A stretch of DNA of 64,000 nucleotides from Actinostola sp. cb2023 (GCA_033675265.1 JAUJYZ010000229.1:116001-180000), one strand, 5' to 3'; shown: positions 24,218 through 38,828, counted from the stretch's first letter. Notes: generated by a model not told the origin, from the sequence alone. Numbers and translations: made by a program.

Positions 24218-24694
24218 TCAAGCAATTGTCAGTCTTTCACTTGTACTTGCGTTGTCAGATTTCCTTTTGAGGTTAAGGTAACCCCATGCTCGTTGTCGTT
24301 TCTGTGAGGCCGGATCAGTTCTGTATCTGCGTTTTGCTATCACCTTATCGCAAACCTCATTTACTGCTCGACATAATATGCTTTTTGTTATATTGTCGTG
24401 ATCATTCTGGACAATGATATTATGTTTTTCTTCCAGTGCATGAGTTAAAATATCATCACGGAATGAAAAGCATCCTGCAGTTTGCTCATAATTACGCAAA
24501 ACCCTGAAATAAAAGAAGTCATTTATCGAACAAACTATCGATGTAAAATATTATTGAATCGAACGGTTGTAACTTCAAACTTACCAGGCTTTCAAAGATA
24601 CATAAAAAGGAAGTAAAACTTTTTCGCCTTTACTCTTCTTCTTCGGAACAATTCCATGGCATTCTTCATCTTTCCGCTTCAGCGTAGACAGCAT
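24218..24694 (-). CDS. Unrecognised two-exon transposon gene, 131 aa
   Basis: Exon 1 at 24,694-24,585 starts MLSTLKRKDEECHG, then a Lys-rich PKKKSKGEK and LPFYVSLKA. Donor GTAAGT and acceptor TTTATTTCAG join in phase at a Trp codon to exon 2 (24,503-24,218), VLRNYEQTAGCFSF..DDILTHALEEKHNII..RAVNEVCDKVIAKRRYRT, ending SERLTIA and stop. Exon 1 and the intron lie in the right inverted arm; exon 2 extends into the unique centre. The protein is basic and could bind nucleic acid, but I recognise no domain. The left arm has a broken copy of exon 1 facing it. Confidence 0.55.
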
Positions 24695-25368
24695 ATTGCA
24701 TTATAAATGCGATAAGGTAACGTTTTGAATCTCGCTATAAACGCTGGAATTTTGCGGGGTTTTCCATGCACGGGTCGTCATGTTGTTGTCGATTTCGGAT
24801 TGGTTGTTCATATTGTACCCACCCCTAGATGTGTATAATTTGTCTATCCATTTCTTACTCTCGATAGTCCCCACGAGTGAAATTTTTGTCCAATCAGGTC
24901 CGAGCGCCAAAGCCCGCTGGGATTTCGTGTGGTGTAACGTTTACTTCCGTGGACAGCAAACGGGAACTCCAGATGAAAATGGCTGTATGTTATGGATTCT
25001 TCGAAGGATTCCAGAATGAATCTGATGCTTTTTCTTGTCGTGACTCACTTTCGAGGAATCCATATTTATCATTCTTTCACCTGAGGTTGTTTGAATTGAT
25101 GGGGAATACATTTTTAGGAGAGAAATCGAGGAGGATCGATCGTGACCTGTAGTGATTTGAGACTCGATGTTTCCGTCCTTCTCATTATATATGGAGGGAA
25201 AAGTTAGAGGAGCCAAAACACGTCAAAATCGTCCGAAACGAGGCAAAATGAAGACAAGACGTTATGTATATGTGAAATACACTTTATTTAGAAGCTATCA
25301 TTCATTTACTGTATTTTACTATAATTTACGTAAAGACCCAGACAGATACACAGCCTGGGTTTCCTGTG
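24490..25368 (-). repeat. Right arm of large inverted repeat
   Basis: 879 bp, the inverted counterpart of 23,043-23,945. Several overlapping ORFs of 70-91 codons occur in equivalent positions in both arms on both strands. None has a recognisable motif, so I do not call them genes. Confidence 0.85.
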
Positions 25369-25724
25369 TTAGAATGCGAATCTTTTCACCACTGCTCGTT
25401 TATTTAGAATTGCAACCTGATGAACACCAGCGGTTTTTTGGAGGCCGAATTATAATGTTTACTATAAATTCGTTTTTACGCAGAGGAAAGCATTTTTATA
25501 TAAAGGAATGTAATATTTATTATTTTGTTTATTATAAAATGCTCTTTCTTTTTAACCATATTTATGATTCAGTCAAAAAAAAAAATTTTCCCTGCGCCAT
25601 TTTCCCTGCGCCATTTTATAACTCAGGCATTCCACAGGAAGCCCAAATAACTATTGCCAGGCCTCCAAAACAATCTATGCATACATAGAACATTCTAGTA
25701 CGTACGTTGTTTGATTCATACACA

Positions 25725-25816
25725 TTTAATGGAGAAGCAATTGAGAGGGTTCTATTCAATAATAGGGCCGCCGTACAAAGCATTTCTTGTGGGGATTCAC
25801 TCGAAATATTCAACCA
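25725..25816. repeat. 92-bp segment inverted at 27,533-27,632
   Basis: GAGAGGGTTCTATTCAAT and GGGCCGCCGTACAAAGCATT then GTGGGGATTCACTCGAAAT occur here and, in reverse complement, at 27,533-27,632. The second copy has a short insertion (AACACTAACGAATGCATA). This segment was probably copied between two mobile elements. Confidence 0.7.
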
Positions 25817-26479
25817 TTAAATTTTTATTTTTATATTTTTATTTATAATAATGAGTATATTTTACATTGATAATTTAGTTTAGGGGGGGGGGGTAGTTTT
25901 CGTAAGTTAGTAAGGTTTGAACATTTTTTTATCATTTGTATATAATTATTTCTAGTGTTGTGTAATGCGCATTTGATCATATTCAAATGTTAAAATGCGC
26001 AATATAAGCAATAAACATTATTATTATTATTATTATCTCAAACGTGTTGTAGAGAGTTTCTAAGGTGTTTTCAAAGGAAAATCACTCTGAAATAATGGTT
26101 AACTGTCAATGAAAGTTTAAAAAAAGAAAATATTTGCTTTGGATATGTTCATATTGTGCTATTTTTCATGAATTATGCAGCTATCGGTAAATTACGCGAT
26201 CGGATGCGATTTGAGGCCAAATGTGCAAAATCACACCATCGCGTAATATCAGAGGCCCTGACTAGTATAGGCTGTGTCGGTGTATAATGATAAAGTTAAG
26301 TACTCTTTTTATGGTGTTATAGAATTGAATTGAGTTGACTTTGTTTTAGCCATTAACTTGTGCTGCCAACTAGACTTGCACTTTATTCACTAAGCCAGTA
26401 TGCAAAATAAGGAAATTGGCACAACTTCGTTCATTGTTTTCTAATGATTATTGATGGAGCTTGCATAATTTTTCCGCAA

Positions 26480-26718
26480 TTCGCCATTCCGAAGTTAATG
26501 CTCGCATTGGATTGTGGGACTGTTATGAGGGACACCATTGCTCTTCAAATTGTAGCAAAATGGTTTTAAATGTCTACTCGTTAATCTAATTTTCTGAAAA
26601 ACACTTTATTCTTGTGCATTTTGATACCGAGACTGTTTTCAGGCGCAATTTCAAAAAGTGCATCCCCCAAAACAGTCCCATGATTCAATGCCATTCTGCA
26701 ATTTCGGAATGGCTAATA
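26480..26718. mobile_element. MITE family copy (sister of 5,911-6,120)
   Basis: Same core as the CBP-intron copy, with outer ends CGCCATTCCGAAGTT / AATTTCGGAATGGC also forming an inverted repeat. This defines a larger element than the CBP copy alone suggests. Confidence 0.75.
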
Positions 26719-26756
26719 CCGCACCTCGCTCTGGTCAAAGATATAGTATAGTACTA

Positions 26757-26892
26757 ATTGAAGGGGTCCCTGCAAGAATGGAGTAAGTGACTTGTGATCA
26801 AACCCAAATTCTCCTTTGAAATTCAAAGAATCTCGAGGAGAATTTAGATTTTGATCAGAGATCACTTACGTTGTTCTTGCAGGGAGCGCTTC
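26757..26892. mobile_element. 134-bp palindromic MITE, copy 1 of 3
   Basis: Ends GAAGGGGTCCCTGCAAGAA and TTCTTGCAGGGAGCGCTTC are inverted. The inner arms AATTCTCCTTTGAAATTC / GAATCTCGAGGAGAATTT pair, and TGATCA lies in both. Other copies at 38,829-38,935 (truncated) and 61,608-61,740 (opposite orientation). Confidence 0.85.
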
Positions 26893-27053
26893 AGTTATTT
26901 GCCCTGGCTTGTATTTGATTCCTTCATTTTCAAGGAAAAAAGTGGTTTAATTATAATTATTGTAGTCAACCTCTCTTCCTTTAGAAACTAGACGCTCTAC
27001 TAGCGTGAAGTCGGGCATCTAGTAAATGAAATGTAGCCTATTTGAATTAAATA

Positions 27054-27943
27054 TAGATATCTTATAGACTGATTCCATAAGTCGCTGTTTTCGCTCCTTT
27101 TAGATAGGTGGTCGCTCAACTAGCGACTTATCACGTTTACACTAATATTCTGTTCAAACGAAAACGAGGCTCTTGCATTTTAATTAGGTTGTAGAAATCT
27201 GTTCTTCCCAAAATTCTGAATAACTATTTAATTAAAATATCATTTAAATCTATACTTGACTGAGTTATTTTATGTATATAAATAAGAGAATGACTGGACG
27301 TTTGAAAAACAATAAGGTTTATAAAGATGTTCGAGAAAAATGACAAGAATATATGCTACTTCGACAGCCCGTGGAATCACAGGACACAGTTTCACAATCG
27401 ATTCACAGGACACAAAGAAAGACAAAAAGAAAGCTTTTTCCCCTCCAGCTGTCAAACCAAGTCCAAACCAAACTTGAGTTGCAGTATTAGTCGGTGTTTT
27501 TATTCGACGTGTGGACCCAGCGTCGGCCGTTGAATATTTCGAGTGAATCCCCACAAGAAATGCTTTGTACGGCGGCCCTAGTAACACTAACGAATGCATA
27601 TTCCGATTGAATAGAACCCTCTCAATTGCCTCTCTTCCAAATTCTTTAAAGAAATCCTTTCTTTTCCTTCCAGAGTTTCACTAAACGTGGCTCACAAAAT
27701 GGCTTCGGAATGATCTTGGAAGAGTTATCGCAACGGAAGTAGTTTAGAGCAATAAGAGCTGTTCTGTGATTGGTTCAAATCTTATCAGACCATATAACGA
27801 GTGATTTGATTGGAGGTCTCGGTATTTCGAGACGAGAACAAAATCTGATATGATATGTGATAAGTCAGTTACTGAGCGACATCAGGATCGACCGAGAGCG
27901 AACTGGGACCGACTTATGGAATCAGTCTAAGATATCTTATAGT
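27054..27943. mobile_element. About 890-bp element with inverted ends
   Basis: GATATCTTATAGACTGATTC then CATAAGTCGCTG at the left, and CGACTTATGGAATCAGTCT then AAGATATCTTATAG at the right. It contains the inverted partner of 25,725-25,816 and a 109-codon minus-strand ORF (27,599-27,270) of unknown type. Probably a non-autonomous DNA transposon. Confidence 0.6.
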
Positions 27944-28102
27944 GAGATTAAAACAGTGTTTGGTTGCTCGTGTGACTCGAGCTCGGTAGAACATGCTTTC
28001 CTTGCAATTTCAGTACTGCGATTTCACAAACTCAGCAAATCATGAATGACAATGACATAGTTTATTTGGTACCATAAATATATCCATACAAATACAAATA
28101 GC

Positions 28103-28402
28103 GTATATAGCTAATTGCATAATCGTTGTCGGATTGAAAATCATGAAAGCTATGACCAAAAGGAATTCTGGGAAATTAAAACTATCAAATAACACCGTCA
28201 AATGATCGACCTTTTTATCCAGACTTGTAGGATCTTAGTTAAATAGCTCATATATCTTCAAAACTACGAGAACATTGAATATATACATGTATGCATGTAA
28301 TGCAGATCATGAACTGATTTCCCATCCATCCTTGTGGTCTCAGCTTCTATGATTTATGATTTTCAACCCGACAATGATTAAATGCAATTAGCTATATATA
28401 AA
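28103..28402. mobile_element. 300-bp foldback MITE
   Basis: ATATAGCTAATTGCATAATC..GTTGTCGGATTGAAAATCAT at the left, and ATGATTTTCAACCCGACAAT..AATGCAATTAGCTATATAT at the right. Arms are about 50 bp. No ORF. Confidence 0.8.
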
Positions 28403-28756
28403 CTAGACATCACAGAGTGATTAAACAATTGTTTGGATGAAGTGTAAAGATGGGTTTACCTCGACAGCTCGGTCGGCTGAAAACCTCACAACTGTTCTCT
28501 TCACTGCGTGTATCAACTCACTTCGATTCGTTCTCAGTTCTAAAGATCTTTAAACTCTTTGCAGTACTAGTACTGGATTGATAAATCCATATCTCTATGA
28601 ATTATTGTGGTTATTTTGAAAACAAGACGACATAACCCCCTTGACCTTCCTGCAACAAGGTTTGTGAATTGTTCGGTAATTATTGTAATCAGTAGTTCTA
28701 GTGGGCCAAATTGGAAACCAGTATTGTTGTGTTGCTGTATTTGTATACCCACTTAA

Positions 28757-29544
28757 AGTGCTACTATGACGAAATTCGTACCATTGCTAAAGAAATGATT
28801 TATTTGTAAAATAGTCATTTTAGCTCCAAGATAGCAGTTTTAGTTGTTTTTAAGGTGACTCGTATCTAAGGTGACTCGGATATTTCTGCATTTAACACAT
28901 GTAATAACTCAAACATCTAGGCTTTTAAGGGTGTATTCAAAATTTTATTTTTCAGTCGCGTTTGTCGTTACGGGCCGATTTTCTAACAGTGGTTTTTCAT
29001 AATATTGTCCTCCTGTTCGCTCAAAAATCGTACGATTTCTACGAAACTTCAGATTCTTGTTAAATAGATTGTCATAATTTTGTCTGCTGGGTTTAAAAAA
29101 ATGTCTCGACTGCAAGTTGCGCGGCATTATTTTTATGATCAGTTTTTAGGCCGTGCAACTTGCAGTGCGATCAATAGACTGTGACGTCAGTTTCTCAATG
29201 TGAATGCGTCGCTGCACGGCTCGCTGCACTGTATTCCTAGTTTAATTATGATTAAAACATTTGAACAAGAAACAGTGTCTTGAATCTCCAAAAAATTGCA
29301 GTGTTGATGCATGTAAATTAGCCATGCGACGAACTAGCGACGAACGATGTTGAGAAACTGACGTCACTTCTATTGTACAATTAGTCACCGGCCAGGAACC
29401 AGTTTGAATAATGGCGGGCTTGAAATTTGTACAGAGTTATTTCTATCGTAACGAAAAACGGTTTGGATAATGTTAATAAACATACTACCAGGATACTAAA
29501 AATGCAAAAACATCAACTTTGCAAAATTTCATCATAGTAGCACT
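28757..29544. mobile_element. 788-bp TTAA-flanked element
   Basis: TTAA at 28,753-28,756 and 29,545-29,548 flank inverted ends AGTGCTACTATGA / TCATAGTAGCACT. Internal inverted pairs include CAGTTTCTCAATG / GTTGAGAAACTG beside GACGTCA and a 17-base GCAAGTTGCGCGGCATT / GGCCGTGCAACTTGC. TTAA targets suggest a piggyBac or Kolobok-type mobiliser. No transposase frame. Confidence 0.7.
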
Positions 29545-29639
29545 TTAATAAAGATTATTATTATTATAATTCAGACTCGATGTCTCGTATTGATAAATCA
29601 TGTTGATAGAGCCTTCGGTGATTATCTTAGCGGCCGCAC

Positions 29640-29745
29640 AGGGCACATGCGCTGGAGAACCCAATTTGCGATTTGAGGTCAACGACAAAGAACGGATCTC
29701 ATTTTTAGAGTCGGAGCTTCCACAGGAAGCCCGACTAATAAGGAA
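29640..29745 (+). repeat. Hairpin-tailed dispersed repeat (best copy)
   Basis: CATGCGC, TTGAGGTC and CATTTTTA lead to TCGGAGCTTCC-ACA-GGAAGCCCGA, an 10-11 bp hairpin, then CTAATAAGG. Related copies at 545-650, 928-970 and a worn one at about 25,615-25,650. Lies just 3' of the adenylyl cyclase exon. Confidence 0.75.
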
Positions 29746-29783
29746 AATAAAAATAGCACCATTGAAACATGAAAGAGGTAAAA

Positions 29784-32700
29784 CTAAAATAGCAAACAGG
29801 AAGAGATGAGAAATTTCACTTTCAGAAGTCTTACCTCAATTCTGCCTTCCAGTAGATATGTCGTGACATAGCCTTTCCCTTTGACTGGAATAGTGCCACG
29901 AAAAGAAAATGTGAAGAATTCACTCAATTTGTCCTTGGTAGTCTCGCTAACCTGTATTCGAAATGCCACGCCTGTGGAGTCCATGCGACTGGCAAGGTTA
30001 ACAGTATCACCCCAGATATCATACAACAGCTTTGTTGTACCAATGACTCCAGCAGTTACAGGCCCTGCATTGTATCCTATCCGTAGCATAAACTGAAACC
30101 CCAGCATATGTTCATTGAATCGATGTACAACATTCATCATCTCAAGTCCAAATTCCACCAGCTGTTTCAAGTGTTCATTGGGATGTGCACCCTTGTTCAC
30201 ACGCCCTTCGGTATTAAGTCCTGATCCTGCCATAAATGTCGAGCCATTGACTGTCTTGATTTTCTCTACTTCGTAAAACTCGATACTGTCCAGGAGCTCA
30301 TCAAAGTCTCCCACCAGTTCGTTGAGAACACGGATACATTCTTTACCTCCCTCAAAGTTTTCTTCATAAAAATCAGCAAAGTTAACAATAGAAGCAAACA
30401 TCACTCCAACTTCATCATAATTTCTTGAGTAGTGGTCTGACACTTTGAGTGCATCTGAGACATGTTTTGGGAAAAGACTGAAAAGAAGCCAATCCACTTG
30501 TTCCTTGTGTGCCTGTGATTTCTTTTTGTCTTTTGCAGCTTGTGCGTCACCACTGAAGTTACGCCTCACACCAATCTCTAACTGACGATTCAGAAGTGCC
30601 ACCAAGACCCATAATAGAATGACAGCAACAGTTACTTGTTTGGCCATTTGGCGTCCCTTCTCCAGTGAATGATGGTCATCCACGATTGTGTTGTTACCAC
30701 TGTGATTGGCAATTGGTGTAAAAGCACAAAAGGAGTCGAACCTCAAAAGAATCACATATGCAATAGTGAACACTAATGCTAAACTGGTCTTGATCCAAGA
30801 GGTGAGTTGAGTGAAGTTGCAAAAATGTAGTAATGCAACCGCAACAATGTATGTAAAGAATTGTCTGGTGTTATCGTCGTCTAACAGGTCACAATCCATG
30901 AAATTTGAGAACACAGAAGCCATTGGTAAACACATTAAAACAGCTCCAAATAGATGACTGGGAAACCAGCCAGAGGTGTAGAGAACTAAGGGGTGGACCC
31001 ATTGGGGAAATCTCTGAGGAAAGGCTCTTGCATAATTCAAGACAAAGAGAGTCACTTCAATCAGCAGTGCCAAAGGGAACAGGATAATCTTGCTGACTGG
31101 GATTGTTGGCTTGAACAGAACAAAACACAGGATACTAATAATAATGTATACAATATTAGACAACAGCACATCAGCAAAGAAGTTCACCTTTGGTGAAGCG
31201 AAGGTAGTGACCGATGGGTTTAACAGGGTGCAGTATTGGCCTTCATTCTGGTATTGTCGTTCAAAGTTCTTATCAACAAACTGTAGTAATAAGCCTTTAA
31301 GAGAAGCATGGTAGTACTCATCATCAATTTTTTGTTCACTCATCAAGTCCACAAGCTGTTGGTCATTGGATGTCCTCAGAGTAGCTCTTGTCAAAGCTTC
31401 AGGAAATGAGATGCCGAGGATTTGTTGTTGAGAAGTTCCCCTTTCAATGCCTTTCCCAACCATCTTGTGGCGGCTTTCCTCCTCTTCATCCACTTTAGTT
31501 CCTAGATCTGAACTCAGATAATCTAATTCTGTCTTATCTCCACGCATTTTCAAATTCCCCTTACGAGGGCCATTTTCAAACACAGACTCTTCTTGATTGG
31601 AGATATTGGAATTGGAACTGAAGTTTCGATCCGAAGTTGAAACATCGTCAGATATTTTGACATGTTTTTTAGGTCTTGGGCTTCCCTGTGCATTATTGGT
31701 GCTGTTGGTGCATGTACTAGATGATGCCTTAGTTGAATGAGAATTCAACATATCTAGTGGTTTCTGCATACCATTTTTACGTCCTTTGATGAAATAGGTG
31801 GTGATGCCTTTCAATCCAGAATGTCTATCTTCTCCATGTCCATCTTCAGTGACATATTGATCATTCAAGAAACTCAGTGTCTCTGCTGTGATGTGTACTT
31901 TCCCTGGTAACCCTGCAGTCTCCATTCGATTAGCTAGTGTTCACATCATTAGACCACACATCAAACTTGAACCGTTTGGTGCCGACAATTCCACACAACA
32001 CAGTGCCAGTATGTACACCCACTCGCATATCTACATCGTTATTGGTATCGTTATCAAATTCTTTGATTTGTTCAAGCATGTCTAGGCCCATTTCTACACA
32101 GTAGATGGCATGATGTTTGGTCGCTTTAGGACAGCCAGCAACGCAGTAATAGCAATCCCCTAAGGTGCTAATTTTTTCACAGTTATTTATCTCCGTCAAT
32201 CGATCAAACCTACCAAACAGGTCATTTAATAGTCGCACTAACTGATCGGCCGATTTGTTCGACGACATCTTGGTAAACCCCACAATGTCTGCGAATAAAA
32301 TGCTGACATTTTCCATTTGATGCATTTGAAAAGAACGAAAGACCACCTTGGCTTTCTTCTTCTTTCTCCCTCCATTTCCAGAGTCTTTCCCATTTCTATT
32401 CATATTTTCGTCTTCGTTGTCAACGCTTAGCAGAGTATCGGCAACTTTTTCAGGCATAACAGAGCGAATCATTCTCTCTTTCACCTGTTTCTCGATTTCA
32501 AGATCACGACGAGCTACAACACTTTGACCCACTTTCCAAAAAGTACTCCTCTCTCGCACTTGGGCCATGAAAAAGATCGCGATCCCGACGAGGTGGATGC
32601 AAGCGTGTAGAAGAACAATCCCTGCAATTTCTTCGCCTTGGCTTTTCAGACGATGTTCATTGTTGGAAATAATTTTGTAAAGCACTTCGTGGGCGATGGA

Positions 32701-33306
32701 GAAGACTGTGGTGATCAAAATACACACATAAAGACGTAACGTGTGGAAAAAAGTGTAAATAACCATAATGAAACACGTACAAATACAGAAGCGAGCCGTG
32801 TTGGAAAACTCCGTATTGAAGCTGAGCGTCGCAAGAGAAGCTGCTAATAAACAAATGGCTGCGAAAAACGATACTCGGGCTGCATATTTCCTGTAAGAAT
32901 TGCTGAATTTGGTAAACAGGAGAATCGCAACTATCAATAAAGCGAACACCAAGTCGCCGAGCAGGATTTTCCACCAGTGCGTATAGTCTTTATAACAGCT
33001 TCCAAAAAAGATCGCCCAAGTAACAGCGGCAACAAGAACATAACTTAAAGCTCGTATAAGTCGCCGTTTATTGTTCCTGAAAGTGAATCTCTGGAATTCT
33101 TTCTCCAATATGTCAGAATCGAATCGTGGATTCCACCAATTTGAAGAGGCGCGCTCGAAGAATAAGGGAACACAACCTTTCTTGAGTCGAGTGTCAACTT
33201 GGGAGAACGAACGTTCTTTCTTTATCAGCGATGGAGGCCTCATTTCCATACTGATCGACTCTGGATCGACGCTGGGAGATCGTGAACTTCTGTCTGAACT
33301 TGGCAT
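29784..33306 (-). CDS. ADCY9-like: Membrane adenylyl cyclase, ADCY9-like (one-base frame break)
   Basis: Makes cAMP from ATP at the plasma membrane under G-protein control. First ATG in the stop-bounded frame is at 33,306 (MPSSDRSSRSPSVDPES). Order: cytosolic N-terminus with FFERASSNWWNPRFDS, very like ADCY9; first six-helix block (about residues 85-250); C1 catalytic domain with FADIVGFTKMSSNKSA (metal Asp340) and LGDCYYCVAGCP (Asp384); variable linker; second membrane block (about 710-905) with an NHSGNNT sequon loop; C2 domain (about 965-1150) with FASIVNFADFYEENFEGGKE and YDIWGDTVNLASRMD (catalytic Asn1103, Arg1107). The frame breaks after Asn456: one extra T at 31,938 separates SNDVN from LANRMET. 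Ignoring it gives 1,157 codons in one exon ending at donor GAG/GTAAGA (29,835). Without splicing the frame stops at 29,784. Downstream terminal exon not found. Confidence 0.95.
29835..31937 (-). CDS. ADCY9-like: ADCY9-like cyclase, 3' frame: end of C1 to end of C2
   Basis: Open from LANRMETAGLPGKVHITAE through the linker, TM7-12 and C2 to YLLEGRIE. ADCY9 affinity is clear from KVNFF..DVLLS, HFCNFTQLTSWIKTSLA, EQVDWLL and GGKEC.RVLNELVGDFDELL. The C2 loop reads EKIKTVNGSTFMAGSGLN, one residue longer than the usual KIKTIGxTYMAASGL. The donor GTAAGA directly follows Glu1157. Confidence 0.93.
31939..33306 (-). CDS. ADCY9-like: ADCY9-like cyclase, 5' frame: N-terminus, TM1-6 and most of C1
   Basis: 456 codons from ATG to the frame break. 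An in-frame TAG lies at about 33,403 with no ATG between it and Met1. The upstream TTG at 33,354 is not needed. After the break, the unshifted frame adds only Thr-Ser and stops. Confidence 0.92.
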
Positions 33307-34005
33307 GTCGTCGAAAGAGGTGTTTCTTCTGTTGATGCACAAGAAGAACTTCAAAAATTTGCTTCCTGAATCTTGTACGTCCGATGGAAAATGAACAACC
33401 TACTTAATTTCGCTTTCTAAACGGCCGACTTCGAATCCAATTTCTTCACGTGAACAAAGTACACATTGTTCTCACAACTGATGCATAGCAGATGGGTCGA
33501 TCATCGACGAATGAGTTCGCTTTTCGGTGTTGTTTAAGAGATTCATTGAATGGCCGAGCGAAATGTACATGGATCACTTCGCTAGTCTTTCACATTATTC
33601 GAACGCCTTTCTTCGTCACGTGACCCCGTGCAATAAAACCCTAAGCCAATCAGCAAACACAGTAATTGATTAACTTCAAATACAATTAACCCCAAACAAA
33701 CCACGAGCCTGCAAACTTTGGTGATTTTATCACCTGAAAATCCTCTATCTAGAATAGCAGACGATACAATAAATATCAACATTTAATTGTTGGACTTCAT
33801 TAATTATTAACAAGAAGTCGAATACTTGAACTAAAATGGTCAAAAACAGTTTGGGGGTGGACCATTAGAAACCTTGGGAGGGGGGGGGGGGGGTAATATT
33901 TTTTAGGCACGAATATTTTATCTCTGTGTTCCTCTGCAGAAATATTTTTTGGAGTTGTGTAGCTCTTTTTGGGGGTAGGGTAGGATTTGTTTGGAGGGAA
34001 TTGAC

Positions 34006-34090
<85 letters not shown>

Positions 34091-34461
34091 CACACACTCA
34101 CCCCATATACCAGAGAGCGAATGATATTACTTTCATAAGCCTTTCAAGACAATTTCTTGGAAAGATCTGAGTAGTATAATAATTTGTATATATTATTTGT
34201 CTTTTTCATTTTCGTATTTTACATTTACATTTAGATGTTAAAAAAAATATTTGGATGGCATATATTTTAATTTTATAGTCGTATGTGACAATAAAAAGTG
34301 AATAATTTTTTTTTCAAAGATAATGAACTCGGTCTCGGAAGTAAATTCGTTTTGCGGAAGTGACGTAATGTACTCCCCAGTCTCCCCCAGTTTCACCATC
34401 TGGTTTCCGGAGTATCGATCTTTTCATGACTCGTCGTTGAATCGAATGAACCCCAGCGAGA
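33307..34461. promoter_or_regulatory. Divergent intergenic region between ADCY9-like and UFM1
   Basis: 1.16 kb separates the two start regions, which face away from each other, so both promoters and 5' UTRs must lie here unless upstream exons exist. It contains the 82-C run and CTTCACGTGAAC / TCACGTGACC E-box palindromes near 33,446 and 33,615. No TATA box can be called confidently. Confidence 0.5.
34007..34088. repeat. Poly(C)82 homopolymer
   Basis: Uninterrupted run of 82 cytosines, preceded at about 33,880-33,893 by a G run of 13-14 on the same strand. Runs of this length can form i-motif/G-quadruplex structures and are hard to assemble, so the true length is uncertain. Confidence 0.95.
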
Positions 34462-38736
<4,275 letters not shown>

Positions 38737-38761
38737 CTAAATATTTATTATGTAAAAAATT

Positions 38762-38767
38762 AATAAA
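38762..38767 (+). promoter_or_regulatory. UFM1 polyadenylation signal
   Basis: AATAAA 26 bases after the stop codon; a GT-rich stretch (AGTGGTGTAGTCTTTTTGTC) follows at about 38,782-38,801. Confidence 0.7.
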
Positions 38768-38828
38768 CCTGCCTAAGTAACAGTGGTGTAGTCTTTTTGT
38801 CTCTATTTCTTACATTTGATTCACAATT

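Larger units (their letters stand above)
22885..26260. mobile_element. 3.4-kb DNA transposon with 15-bp TIRs and internal 0.9-kb inverted arms
   Basis: Ends CAGGGCCTCTGATAT (22,885) and ATATCAGAGGCCCTG (to 26,260) are perfect 15-base inverted repeats flanked on both sides by ACTAGT, a probable 6-bp target duplication. A G run of about 15-18 bases lies just inside the left end. Inside are two inverted arms (23,043-23,945 and 24,490-25,368) around a 544-bp centre, plus a right-hand segment with a hairpin-tail repeat copy at about 25,620 and an (ATT)n tail near 26,020-26,037. The CAGGG start recalls hAT ends, but a 6-bp duplication does not fit hAT's 8 bp, so the superfamily is open. No transposase was recognised. 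Confidence 0.75.

Noticed and set aside
23195..25216. Mirrored 69-91 codon ORFs in the inverted arms
   Set aside because: Several overlap on opposite strands with no motif. Only the two-exon frame with matching splice phase was retained.
31930..31945. A tiny intron explaining the cyclase frame break
   Set aside because: No GT-AG pair of length 3n+1 exists that would keep the conserved SNDVNLANRME; the smallest candidates delete conserved residues and still miss frame.
33307..33354. Cyclase start at the upstream TTG (33,354)
   Set aside because: Non-ATG start in a eukaryote without need; the first in-frame ATG at 33,306 follows an upstream in-frame TAG.
33800..34138. Poly-Gly/poly-Pro ORFs
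   Set aside because: They come from the C82 homopolymer; all three frames of each strand are open there.
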